This document shows, piece after piece, positions 53,087-61,108 of a DNA stretch of 64,000 bases (the first letter of the stretch is position 1; each line of letters starts with the position of its first letter). The stretch comes from CAISKJ01 sp046351555 (lineage in GTDB: Bacteria > Myxococcota_A > Polyangia > Polyangiales > Ga0077539). The position numbers were made by a program, and so were the translations under genes. The stretch spans positions 1 through 64,000 of the forward strand of contig JAXLYI010000031.1 in the NCBI GenBank assembly GCA_046351555.1, given 5' to 3'. The notes beneath the pieces were generated by a model, which searched no databases, was not told the DNA's origin, and worked only from the letters and a program-made list of their open reading frames with translations.

Positions 53087-55197
53087 CGGCCGATCTCCTG
53101 GCCGAAGGAGTTGGGGCTCGCGCGGAAGGTGACCGCGTGGACGAAGGCCTGCGCCGGCATGCTGGAGCCGCGGAGGCGGTGGACGGTGCCGGCGGCGGGC
53201 ATGGCGACCGCGTCCAGCGCGCCGACGGCGAGGTCGTCGAGCCCGTCCCCGTCGAAGTCGCCGGGGGCGCCGAGCGCGCGGCCGAAGCGGGCGGTCCCGT
53301 CGACGGGCGGCTCGAAGCGCTGGGTGACGAGGCCGCCGCCGTTGAACCACACGGCGACGATCCCGGGCGACGGCCCCCCGGGCACGCCGACGGCGAGGTC
53401 GTCGCGGTCGTCGCCGTTGTAATCGAAGGCGCCGAGCACCGACATGCCGAAGCCGTTGCCCGCGCCGTCGGCGGAGTACACGCCCGACGAGGTGGCGCCG
53501 AGCCCCGCGAAGGGCACGCCGCTGCGGCCGAGCACGACGGTGACGCGGCCGAGGAGCGGGTCGTCGCCGCGCGCCAGCGCGAGGTCGGCGAGCTGGTCGC
53601 CGTTGACGTCGCCGGCGGCGGCGGCGGCGAAGCCGAGGCTGCTCACGCCGGTGAGCTGGAGGCCGAGCTCCTCGCCCGGGAGGAAGCCGCGCCCGCCCGT
53701 GCCGCGGTAGACCCAGACGCGTTCGAGGGAGGTGACGACGACGTCCGGGAAGCCGTCGCGGTCGAGGTCGCCGACGCCCGCGGCGCTCCAGCCGAAGCGC
53801 CGCCGCGGTGGGACGGACGTGAGGTTGGCGCCGATGGTGGCGCCGGCCCGCAAGGAGGGCGACGGGCCCCCGTACAGAACATAGAACGCGCCCGCGTCGG
53901 CGTCGTCGTTGGGCGGCGCGCCGATGAGGAGGTCGCCGTAGCCGTCGCCGTCGAGGTCGCCGACGCCCGCGAGCGTGGCGCCGAAGCGGGCGGTGGCGAG
54001 GAGCCCGGGCGTGGTGGAGTCGATCGGCGGCATCGCGACCGAGGTGTAGGGCGACCACACGCCGCCGGGGCTCCGCGTGTAGACGAACACCGTCCGGGTG
54101 CAGGGGGTTCCCTGGTCGCGCGGGCACGAGCCGACGGCGACCTCCGCGGCGCCGTCGCCGTTCATGTCGGGGACGACCGCGACGCGGGCGCCGAAGCCGT
54201 CGTCGGGCGAGGGGACGGGCGTGGTCTCGGGGGTGGTGCTCGCACCGTTGACGTACGCGCGGACGAAGGGGACGGCCATGTCGCGCGTCGCGGAGGCGAC
54301 GACGTCGGCGGCGCCGTCGAAGCTGACGTCGGGCACCCAGCCGAGCAGGCCCTGGTTGGCGCTCGCGGTGCCGCGGTGCCGCGTCCACCACGTCGAGCTC
54401 CGCGGCGTGCTGCCGTCGCCGCACTGGACGAGCGGCCGCCAGAACACCTTGCGGCCGGTGACCGTGATGGTGGCGGAGAGCCGGTCGGTGCCGCGCGCGG
54501 AGAGCGGCGCGGTCTGGGTCATGGCGCCCGGTGACGGGCCGTACTGGAGGACGCCCGAGACGACGGTTCCGGTGGTGGCGAAGACGGCCGTGAGCGTGTT
54601 GCTGGAGATGCGCGTCCCCGCGAGCGGCGCGAGCGACCGGACGGTGCACGGGCCCGACGCGTCGGGCGCGGTGGTGAGGTCGGGGCCGACGTCGCGGGGC
54701 GCGTCGGGCGCGGCGTCGGCGCGCGCGGTGTCCGCGGCGACGTCGAGCACGGCGTCCGGCGCGACGTCGGGCGACGCGTCGATCGCGTCGGGGCGCGCGT
54801 CGACGGTGAGGTCGGGCGGCGCGTCCATCGGGGGCGGCAGGTCGGGCGGCGCGTCCATCGGGGGCGGCAGGTCGGGCGGCGCGTCCATCGGGGGCGGGAG
54901 ATCCATCGGCGCGTCGGCGGCGGCGTCGGGCTTCGCGTCGGGCGCGGCGTCGTCGGGCGCGTCGACGGTCACGTCGGGCGCGGCGGCGTCGGCCACGGGG
55001 ACGCACGTCCCGGGCGCGGCCGCGGAGGCGCTGTAGCGGAGCCCGCTGGCGCAGCGGGTGGCGGCGACGGGCTCGGCGCAGTAGCCCGCGGCGGTGCAGG
55101 TGGAGCCCGCGTTGCAGGCGTGCGTGGGGTCGCAGCGGTACGCCGTGTTGGCGCACCCGAGCGCGACCACGCCGAACAGGAACAATCCGCGAAGCAT
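53083..55197 (-). CDS. FG-GAP (integrin alpha-like) repeat lipoprotein
   Basis: 704 residues. Lipobox ALGC, then a short cysteine-rich module and a low-complexity linker with three copies of PPPMDAPPDL encoded by 30-bp direct repeats near 54811-54905. The remaining 470 residues contain about seven calcium-binding D-x-[DN]-x-D-G loops in FG-GAP blades (PDMNGDGAAEVAVGS, GDLDGDGYGDLLIGAP, GDLDRDGFPDVVVTS, GDVNGDQLADLALA, FDYNGDDRDDLAVGVP, GDFDGDGLDDLAVG). This predicts a seven-bladed beta-propeller on the cell surface. Adhesion or polymer binding is the usual inference. It ends in overlap with the TPR gene. Confidence 0.88.
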   Translation of the reverse strand: MLRGLFLFGVVALGCANTAYRCDPTHACNAGSTCTAAGYCAEPVAATRCASGLRYSASAAAPGTCVPVADAAAPDVTVDAPDDAAPDAKPDAAADAPMDLPPPMDAPPDLPPPMDAPPDLPPPMDAPPDLTVDARPDAIDASPDVAPDAVLDVAADTARADAAPDAPRDVGPDLTTAPDASGPCTVRSLAPLAGTRISSNTLTAVFATTGTVVSGVLQYGPSPGAMTQTAPLSARGTDRLSATITVTGRKVFWRPLVQCGDGSTPRSSTWWTRHRGTASANQGLLGWVPDVSFDGAADVVASATRDMAVPFVRAYVNGASTTPETTPVPSPDDGFGARVAVVPDMNGDGAAEVAVGSCPRDQGTPCTRTVFVYTRSPGGVWSPYTSVAMPPIDSTTPGLLATARFGATLAGVGDLDGDGYGDLLIGAPPNDDADAGAFYVLYGGPSPSLRAGATIGANLTSVPPRRRFGWSAAGVGDLDRDGFPDVVVTSLERVWVYRGTGGRGFLPGEELGLQLTGVSSLGFAAAAAGDVNGDQLADLALARGDDPLLGRVTVVLGRSGVPFAGLGATSSGVYSADGAGNGFGMSVLGAFDYNGDDRDDLAVGVPGGPSPGIVAVWFNGGGLVTQRFEPPVDGTARFGRALGAPGDFDGDGLDDLAVGALDAVAMPAAGTVHRLRGSSMPAQAFVHAVTFRASPNSFGQEIGR

Positions 55198-55251
55198 CGG
55201 CCGGACGAGAACACGCCGTGCCGCGGCGGCGCAACCCCCCGACGAACGCCT

Positions 55252-56418
55252 TCAGCCGCGCGGCGCGACGTCGCCGTCGAGCGCGGCGGCCCCGCGGGGC
55301 GGGCGCTCGCCGTGCAGGGGCGCGTCGATGCCGACCTCCCGCGCGAGGAAGGCTTCGAGCGCGGCCACCGCCTCGGGCGCGACGTGGACGGGGGACGCGC
55401 CGAGCGGGCGCACGGTGACCCGGCCGAGGTCGTACGACCAGCGCGCGACGGCCTCGCCGGCGACCACCACGAGCGGCGCGTACCCGACGTGCCGCAGCTC
55501 GGCGGCGGCCGCGAGCGAGCGGTCGCAGAGGAGCGAGAGGCGGTCGCGCGCGTCGACCATCGGGTCGCCGACGGGGAGGAAGCACGGGCCCGCGTCAGGG
55601 GCCTCGGCGGGCACCGCGAAGTCCGCCGGCGCGAGGAGCACGTCGTCGACGGACTCGACACGGAGCTCCACGGGGCGCAGGGGCTTGAGCGCGGCGGCGG
55701 CGCGGCCCGCGGCGATGCCGAAGGCCTGCGCGAACTCCCGCGCGCTGATCGGGGCGTGGGCGGCGAGCCAGCGCGCGGCGACGGCGTCGACGGCCTCGGC
55801 GGCGCTCGGCACGACGCGCGGGTGCGGGTCGACGCCCCAGACGACGCGCGACTCCCCGGCGCGCGAGGTGACCACGGTGCGGGCGACCTCGCCCTGCGCC
55901 CAGAGCGCGCGGAGCACGATGCCCGCGACGGTGCTGAACCCGACGCGTCGCCCCGGCGCGCCGAGCGGGCGGAGCGTGGCGGGGTCGAGGCGGGCGGCGA
56001 GCTCGGGGCCGGTGGCGGGCGACTCGAGGGCGCGGCGGATGGCGTCGCGGGCGGCGGCGAGGTCGCGTGCGGTGAGGTTGCAGGCGGAGGCGACGCGGGC
56101 CTCGCGCGAGGCGTGGTCGGCGAGGGCGAAGGCGCGGGCGAGGGGGGCGTCGGCGGCGGGGACGATCCAGGGGAGGCCGCGGGGGCCGGGGGTGAGCTGG
56201 AGGTCGCCGCGCGCGAGGGCCTCGGCGAAGGCGGCGCGCCCGGGCCAGGCGCCGCGGGCGTGGAGCGCGAGGGGCGCGGTGGCGGGCGAGGGGGCGGGGA
56301 GCCACCCGGCGGCGGAGACGGCCTCCGCGAGCGGCCGCGCGTCGGTGCGGCCGAGGCCCTGGCGCGCGGCGAGCGCGAGGCGGGCCTGCGGGAGCGGGAG
56401 CGTGGGCGGGTGGGTCAT
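55252..56418 (-). CDS. Winged-helix DNA-binding domain protein (HTH_42, AlkX/YcaQ-like)
   Basis: 388 residues from the ATG at 56418. The arrangement is that of the HTH_42 family: N-terminal ARLALAARQGLGR, middle ALARGDLQLTPGPRGLPWIV and ARDAIRRALESPATGPELAA, and C-terminal LPVGDPMVDARDRLSLLCDR with HVGYAPLVVVAGEAVARWSY. Some family members (AlkZ, YcaQ) are DNA glycosylases that unhook interstrand crosslinks. The catalytic QxQ/QxD motif is not obvious here, so a non-catalytic or different role is possible. There is no flanking DNA repair gene. Confidence 0.75.
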   Translation of the reverse strand: MTHPPTLPLPQARLALAARQGLGRTDARPLAEAVSAAGWLPAPSPATAPLALHARGAWPGRAAFAEALARGDLQLTPGPRGLPWIVPAADAPLARAFALADHASREARVASACNLTARDLAAARDAIRRALESPATGPELAARLDPATLRPLGAPGRRVGFSTVAGIVLRALWAQGEVARTVVTSRAGESRVVWGVDPHPRVVPSAAEAVDAVAARWLAAHAPISAREFAQAFGIAAGRAAAALKPLRPVELRVESVDDVLLAPADFAVPAEAPDAGPCFLPVGDPMVDARDRLSLLCDRSLAAAAELRHVGYAPLVVVAGEAVARWSYDLGRVTVRPLGASPVHVAPEAVAALEAFLAREVGIDAPLHGERPPRGAAALDGDVAPRG

Positions 56419-56766
56419 GCCCTCAGTGGTAGCACCGGACGCCCTGCGGCCGCGGGGCTTCACCGTGCAGGGAGGCGCGTCCGCGCCGTCTGGTCGCGTC
56501 CCCGCCGCGCGCCGCCCCGTTCCCACGCCGCGGGGGCGCCTCCCTGCGCGACGCTGCCCCACGCCCGCGCCGAGGGGGCGCTCCTGCGCCCTGAGCAGCC
56601 GGGATCCCGCGCCGTGGGGAAGGCCCCACGCGACGCCGCGCCGTGGTCCCGCGCCGCGGCACCGGTCCCGCGACGGCCTCTCCCGCGCGCCCTGACCGGG
56701 CGTCGGACGCGCCTCGGGGCGTCTCCCCGTGCTGCCGATACCACCCGGGGAAAGGAGACGACGCAC
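56419..56766. other. Gene-free GC-rich stretch with degenerate short repeats
   Basis: 348 bp between divergent genes. It consists largely of imperfect repetitions of a CGCGCCG(T/C)GG-like motif at intervals of about 25-30 bp (56500-56700), which make every frame open and rich in Pro/Arg. AAGGAG at about 56751-56756 is a plausible ribosome-binding site for the gene at 56767. No other gene is supported. Confidence 0.5.
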
Positions 56767-57507
56767 ATGCAGATGTTCAAGCCGGAGACGGGGTGGGACG
56801 CGATGCGGGTCGACGTGGTCCACACGCTCGCGACGATGCGTGCGGCGGGGGAGCACGAGGGCCTCCAGGCGCCGCTGGCGGGCCTGCTCGCGCGCTGGAC
56901 GGTGATCGAGGGCGCGCGCGTGGCGGCGGCCGACCGGGTGACGGAGGCGAACGCCGCGGTGGCGTGGGCGGCGGCGGGCCTCGGGCGCGCGGTGGGGCGC
57001 TTCGCAGTCCAGCTCGCGGCGGCGTGCGACAACGACCGCAGCGCGCTGACGTTCCAGGCGTACTTCCCCGAGCGCCCGAGCGCCGTGCAGGACCTCGCGC
57101 TGGAGGCGATGGTCGCGCGCGTGGGTCGGTGGGGTGACGTGCGGACGAAGGTGCCGGTGGAGGGGACCGCGCGGGCGGCGCTGTCGGACGTGGACGGCCT
57201 CGTCGCGCGCGGCGTCGAGGCGCTGGCGACGCGCGATCGTGCGACGGCGGCGCTCGCGTCGGTGTCGCTCGACATGAAGGCGTGGCGCGAGGAGGCCAAC
57301 GACGCGCGCCGTCACGCCGCGGTCGCGCTCGACGGCCACGCCGCCGCGCGCAAGCTCGACCGCGACTACAGCGCCGACTTCTTCCCGCGGGCGAAGCGCG
57401 CGAAGAAGCCCGCGAAGGCCGCCGCGCAGCCCGCGACGCCCGCGACGCCGTCGCGCGTCCCGCCGGTGAACGTCGCCCGCCCCTCCGCCGCGCCGCCCGT
57501 CCACTGA
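56767..57507 (+). CDS. Hypothetical helical protein with basic Ala/Pro tail
   Basis: 246 residues from ATG 56767 (a second ATG is two codons later). Residues 1-205 are alpha-helical without cysteines or long hydrophobic stretches (LAGLLARWTVIEGARVAAADRV, here given in parts: LARWTVIEGARVAAADRV and LTFQAYFPERPSAVQDLALE). The tail after DYSADFFPRAKRAKKPAK is Lys/Ala/Pro-rich. The general layout, a helical domain with a basic Ala/Lys/Pro tail, is similar to the protein at 29598-30704, though I see no residue-level similarity. No function can be assigned. Element A5 begins right after the stop. Confidence 0.55.
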   Translation: MQMFKPETGWDAMRVDVVHTLATMRAAGEHEGLQAPLAGLLARWTVIEGARVAAADRVTEANAAVAWAAAGLGRAVGRFAVQLAAACDNDRSALTFQAYFPERPSAVQDLALEAMVARVGRWGDVRTKVPVEGTARAALSDVDGLVARGVEALATRDRATAALASVSLDMKAWREEANDARRHAAVALDGHAAARKLDRDYSADFFPRAKRAKKPAKAAAQPATPATPSRVPPVNVARPSAAPPVH

Positions 57508-57831
57508 CGCGGCCTCCATCCCCCGCTCGCCGGGGGCTCGCGGCCTCCATCCCCGCTCGCCGAGCCTCGCGCGTTGACCCCTTCCCCGGCGCCGGGCGCC
57601 GGGGAAGGGCTCTGGGGCACCTGGAACGCACCGACGCCGTGACGACGCGACGCTACGAGCGCCAGACGCCGACGCGTTTCAGGCGTGACAGAGCCCCTTC
57701 CCCTGGCGCCCGGCGCCGGGGAAGGGGTCAACGCGCGAGGCTCGGCGAGCGGGGGAAGGAGGCCGCGAGCCCCCGGCGAGCGGGGCCCGGAGCCACGACG
57801 CCCGACGCGCGGACGCGCATCACGCTCGCCA
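57508..57831. repeat. Family A inverted repeat A5 and flanks (gap 57508-57831)
   Basis: The element spans about 57511-57786. The inner core reads GACCCCTTCCCCGGCGCCGG on the left and CGGCGCCGGGGAAGGGGTC on the right, flanked by GCTCGCCGAGCCTCGCGCG and its complement, with a further outer copy on each side. The loop contains GAGCGCCAGACGCC, the reverse complement of the A3 loop unit, so this loop is inverted relative to the others. It lies between a plus-strand and a minus-strand gene end; no gene is present. Confidence 0.88.
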
Positions 57832-59214
57832 TCACCGCGGGGCGAACGCGACGCCGCGGAACACCTGGTTCGTCCCCGAGGTGGTGACGGTGGTGATCGT
57901 GGCGTCCCAGGTTCCGTTGGTGACGGCCATGCGGAGGAGGCGCGTGCGGCCCTCGGTGGTGGTTCCGTAGAGCACGTAGTTGCTCCCGTCGGCGCGCCCG
58001 GTGAGGCCGCGGATGCCGTTGGTGAGGCCCGCGACGTTGCCCGCCATCGACCACGTGCCGCCGGCGAGGCGCCACACCATCACGCCCCCGCCGGAGGCCG
58101 CGGCGCGGTCGTCGGCGATGAACATCAGGTCGGGCGCGCCGTTGCGGTCGGTGTCGAAGGGCACCACCCCGTAGGGCGAGAGCGTGTTGTTGGGCGGGAA
58201 GCCCGGGAGCTGCGCGAACGCGACCGTCCCGCTGCGGGGGAGCGACGGCGTCGCGTACACGCCGGAGCCCTCGGGGAGCGACACCGACGCCAGGAGCTGC
58301 GAACCGTTGAGGGTGAGCGCGCGGGCGATCAGCGGCGCGGTGACCAGCGTGGTGGAGGAGGTGGCGTAGGGCGTGTAGCTGACCACGCCCATGGTGGGGG
58401 TGGCGTGGAGGCCCCAGAAGCCCGTGCCGTCGGCGCTCACGGCCGCGCGCAGCGAGCCGGCGTCGAGGCCGAGCGTCCGCGCGACGCTGGTGCGCGTGTC
58501 GACGACGCCCGAGGCGTTGACGCGCGCGAGCGTGCGGGCCCCCGCGGTGGTGGCGACCATCACGGTGCCGAGGGGGAGCTCGTAGCCGCCGAAGGTGATC
58601 CAGGCGCCGTCGGCGGAGCGCGAGAGCGCGCCCTCGGCGGAGGCGGTGCCCGAGAGCGTGAGGCCGTGGTTGGCGCCGGACGCGGCGGTGGGGACGGCGA
58701 AGGGCCCCGCCTCCCGCACCGCGGCGACGCCGTCGTACACCTCGAGGAACACCGGCGCCGCGGCGTTGCTGAGCGCGGCGACGCCGTCGCCGAGGCGGAG
58801 CACCCAGACGCGGTCGCCGGTGGGCGGAACGCTCGCGTCGGGCGTGACGGGGACGTCGGGCGTGACGGGCACATCGGGCGGCGGAGGCACGTCGGGCGTG
58901 ACGGGGATGTCGGGCGCCACGGGGACGTCGGGCGTGACAGGAACGTCGGGCGTGACCGGTGCATCGGGCGGCGCGGGCGCGTCGGGCGTGGCGGGCGCGT
59001 CCATCGACGGCGCGTCGGGCGTCGCGGGCGCATCAGGGACCACGGGCGCATCAGGAACCACCGGCGCGTCGGGCGTGGCGGGCTGGTCGGGCGTCGCGTC
59101 GCCGGTCGCGCTTGCGTCGTCGGGGACGTCGGGCGCGGGCGTGAGCGAGCTGCCGCGCGCGGAGCACGCCGACGCGAGGAGCCAGGTGGCCGCAAGGATC
59201 GGGCGGAGCTTCAT
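57832..59214 (-). CDS. Secreted lipoprotein with TPDAP-repeat linker
   Basis: 460 residues from the ATG at 59214; MPPR upstream could extend it by four. Lipobox LLASAC. The linker (about 30-125) is built from repeats of five or six residues such as TPDAPV, VPDAPV and TPDVPV. It is followed by a beta-rich domain of about 330 residues with DRVWVLRLGDGVAALS, ANHGLTLSGTASAEGALSRS and a calcium-loop-like FDTDRNGAPDLMF. The C-terminal half looks like a beta-propeller of unclear family. It is likely a surface protein; no enzyme motif was found. Confidence 0.75.
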   Translation of the reverse strand: MKLRPILAATWLLASACSARGSSLTPAPDVPDDASATGDATPDQPATPDAPVVPDAPVVPDAPATPDAPSMDAPATPDAPAPPDAPVTPDVPVTPDVPVAPDIPVTPDVPPPPDVPVTPDVPVTPDASVPPTGDRVWVLRLGDGVAALSNAAAPVFLEVYDGVAAVREAGPFAVPTAASGANHGLTLSGTASAEGALSRSADGAWITFGGYELPLGTVMVATTAGARTLARVNASGVVDTRTSVARTLGLDAGSLRAAVSADGTGFWGLHATPTMGVVSYTPYATSSTTLVTAPLIARALTLNGSQLLASVSLPEGSGVYATPSLPRSGTVAFAQLPGFPPNNTLSPYGVVPFDTDRNGAPDLMFIADDRAAASGGGVMVWRLAGGTWSMAGNVAGLTNGIRGLTGRADGSNYVLYGTTTEGRTRLLRMAVTNGTWDATITTVTTSGTNQVFRGVAFAPR

Positions 59215-59291
59215 GCGCGGAGGCATACACCGAGGTGCAGCCCCCGCGCGAATCTCCGACGCGGCGCGCACGAACGCGCGGCGGTGCGCCG

Positions 59292-59843
59292 TCAGAAACA
59301 GGGCCGGAAGAGGCCGGTGCGCGGGTCGAGGCGGCCGCAGGGCTCGGGCCGTGGCGGGGGCGGGCTCGGGCGGGTGCGCGGGCGGGGGGCGCGCTGCTCG
59401 TCGAAGCACACGTTCATGAGGCCGGTGTGCGGGTCGATCTGGCCGCAGCCGGTTCCGTAGGGCGGGCTCGGCAAGGGGACCGACGGTGGCGGCGGGGCGC
59501 GCGGCGGGCGCTCGCTGTCGGCGGGGAAGCAGACGCGCATCAAGCCGGTGCGCGGGTCGATGTTGCCGCAAGGGACACCGTCGCGCGGGTCGACGGGCTG
59601 GAGCCGGTAGCTGGCGATGGCGCCGGTGAGCTCGGCGGGGTCGAAGGCGAGGTTGGCGTGGCCGCGCGCGAAGAGGGTGCACGTGCGAACACGCGACGGG
59701 TCGAAGGCGACGGGCGTGACGCCGACCACGCGTCCGTCGCAGACGAGCGTGGCGCGCGGGGGGTCGGTGCGGACGATCACCTGCTGGCCGAGCGCGGGCA
59801 GCGGGAGCGCCAGGGCGATGAGCGCGGCGAGCAGCGAACGCAT
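59292..59843 (-). CDS. Secreted protein with three CGxIDPRTGL repeats
   Basis: 183 residues from the ATG at 59843 (GTG codons two positions upstream are less likely). Signal peptide LPLPALGQ. A short PEGA-like beta segment follows (VRTDPPRATLVCDGRVVGVT). The C-terminal half has three copies of a 15-residue unit: CGNIDPRTGLMRVCF, CGQIDPHTGLMNVCF and CGRLDPRTGLFRPCF. Pro/Arg-rich spacers separate the units. The last residue of the protein is the Phe of the third unit. The unit is not one I recognise. Each pair of cysteines could close a disulfide loop. Confidence 0.7.
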   Translation of the reverse strand: MRSLLAALIALALPLPALGQQVIVRTDPPRATLVCDGRVVGVTPVAFDPSRVRTCTLFARGHANLAFDPAELTGAIASYRLQPVDPRDGVPCGNIDPRTGLMRVCFPADSERPPRAPPPPSVPLPSPPYGTGCGQIDPHTGLMNVCFDEQRAPRPRTRPSPPPPRPEPCGRLDPRTGLFRPCF

Positions 59844-59886
59844 CACCACCGTACGTACCAGATTCCGCGCGAAGCCGGGACGTCGC

Positions 59887-61065
59887 TCAGCGCGCGGCGC
59901 GGGCGAGGAGCTGGCCGGCGATGACGAGGCGCTGGATCTCGGTGGTCCCCTCGTAGATGCGGAGCGCGCGGACCTCGCGGTAGAGGCGCTCGCAGGGGTT
60001 GCCGACGACGACGCCCGTCCCGCCGTGGAGCTGGAGCGCGCGGTCGATGACGCGCTGCGCGGCCTCGGTGGCGTACATCTTCCCCATCGCGGCCTCGAGC
60101 GACACGCGGGGCGCGCCCTGGTCCTTCACCCACGCGGCGCGGTAGACGAGCAGGCGGGCCGCGTCGAGCTCCGTCGCCATCTCCGCGAGGTACGCCTGCG
60201 TCGACTGGAACTCGCTGATCGCGCTCCCGAACTGCTTCCTCGCGCGCGTCCGGTCGAGGGCCTCGTCGAGCGCGCGCCGGGCCATGCCCACGGCCGCCGC
60301 GCCCACCGTGCTGCGGAAGGCGTCGAGCGTGGTCATCGCGATGCGGAAGCCGTCGCCCACCCCGCCGAGCAAGCGGTCGGGCCCGAGCCTGCACCCCTCG
60401 AAACGGATGGAGCCGATCGGGTGGTCGGCGAGCAGCGCGATGGGCCCTTCGAAGACGAAGCCGGGGTCGTCGGGGCGGACGATGAAGGCCGTGATCCCCT
60501 TGCGCCCCAGGGCTTTGTCCGCGTTGGCGAACACCACGTAGTGCCCGGCGATGCCCGCGTTGGAGATGAAGGTCTTGGCGCCGTCGAGCACCCAGCCGTC
60601 GCCGTCGCGCGAAGCCACCGTTTGCATCCCCGCGACGTCGCTGCCGGCCTCCGACTCGGTGATGGCGAAGGCCGCGAGCGAGCGCCCGGCGAGGACGTCG
60701 GGGAGGAAGGTGTTCTTCTGCGCGGGGGTTCCTGCGAGGACGATGGGGTAGCTGCCGAGGCCCTGCATGGCGAAGACGGTGTCGGCGAGCCCGCTGGCCC
60801 AGCCGAGCGCCTCGCGGACGAGGCACACCGCGCGGACGTCGACCACGTCAGGCGAGCGCGCCTCGAGGCCGCCGACGGAGGCGGGAACGCACGCGCGGAG
60901 GAGCCCGCGTTCGGCGAGGAGCGCCGCGACCGCGCGCGGGTCGTGGGAGAGCACGGCGGGGTCGAGCGCGACGGCGCGGGCGTCGGCGGCGAGCGGCGCA
61001 TGGCGCGCGTCGAAGAAGAAGGGGAGGTCGTCGGTGGAGAGCGAGCAGCGGGCGTCGGCGTCCAT
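59887..61065 (-). CDS. Acyl-CoA dehydrogenase family protein
   Basis: 392 residues. The family signatures are complete: FAITESEAGSDVAGMQT (FAD and substrate binding), WVLDGAKTFISNAG, RKQFGSAISEFQSTQAYLA, LQLHGGTGVVVGNPCERLYRE and the catalytic base E372 in RIYEGTTEIQ. The N-terminal 90 residues are less conserved. It should oxidise an acyl-CoA to enoyl-CoA with electrons going to ETF. The overall length and motif set fit short/medium/branched-chain members; the substrate is not determined. No ETF gene is nearby, and the 44-bp gap to the Cas4-like gene may still allow co-transcription. Confidence 0.93.
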   Translation of the reverse strand: MDADARCSLSTDDLPFFFDARHAPLAADARAVALDPAVLSHDPRAVAALLAERGLLRACVPASVGGLEARSPDVVDVRAVCLVREALGWASGLADTVFAMQGLGSYPIVLAGTPAQKNTFLPDVLAGRSLAAFAITESEAGSDVAGMQTVASRDGDGWVLDGAKTFISNAGIAGHYVVFANADKALGRKGITAFIVRPDDPGFVFEGPIALLADHPIGSIRFEGCRLGPDRLLGGVGDGFRIAMTTLDAFRSTVGAAAVGMARRALDEALDRTRARKQFGSAISEFQSTQAYLAEMATELDAARLLVYRAAWVKDQGAPRVSLEAAMGKMYATEAAQRVIDRALQLHGGTGVVVGNPCERLYREVRALRIYEGTTEIQRLVIAGQLLARAAR

Positions 61066-61108
61066 GGCGTGCGGTGTACACGCGCGAGGGCCGCGGAGGG
61101 AAGCGGGG

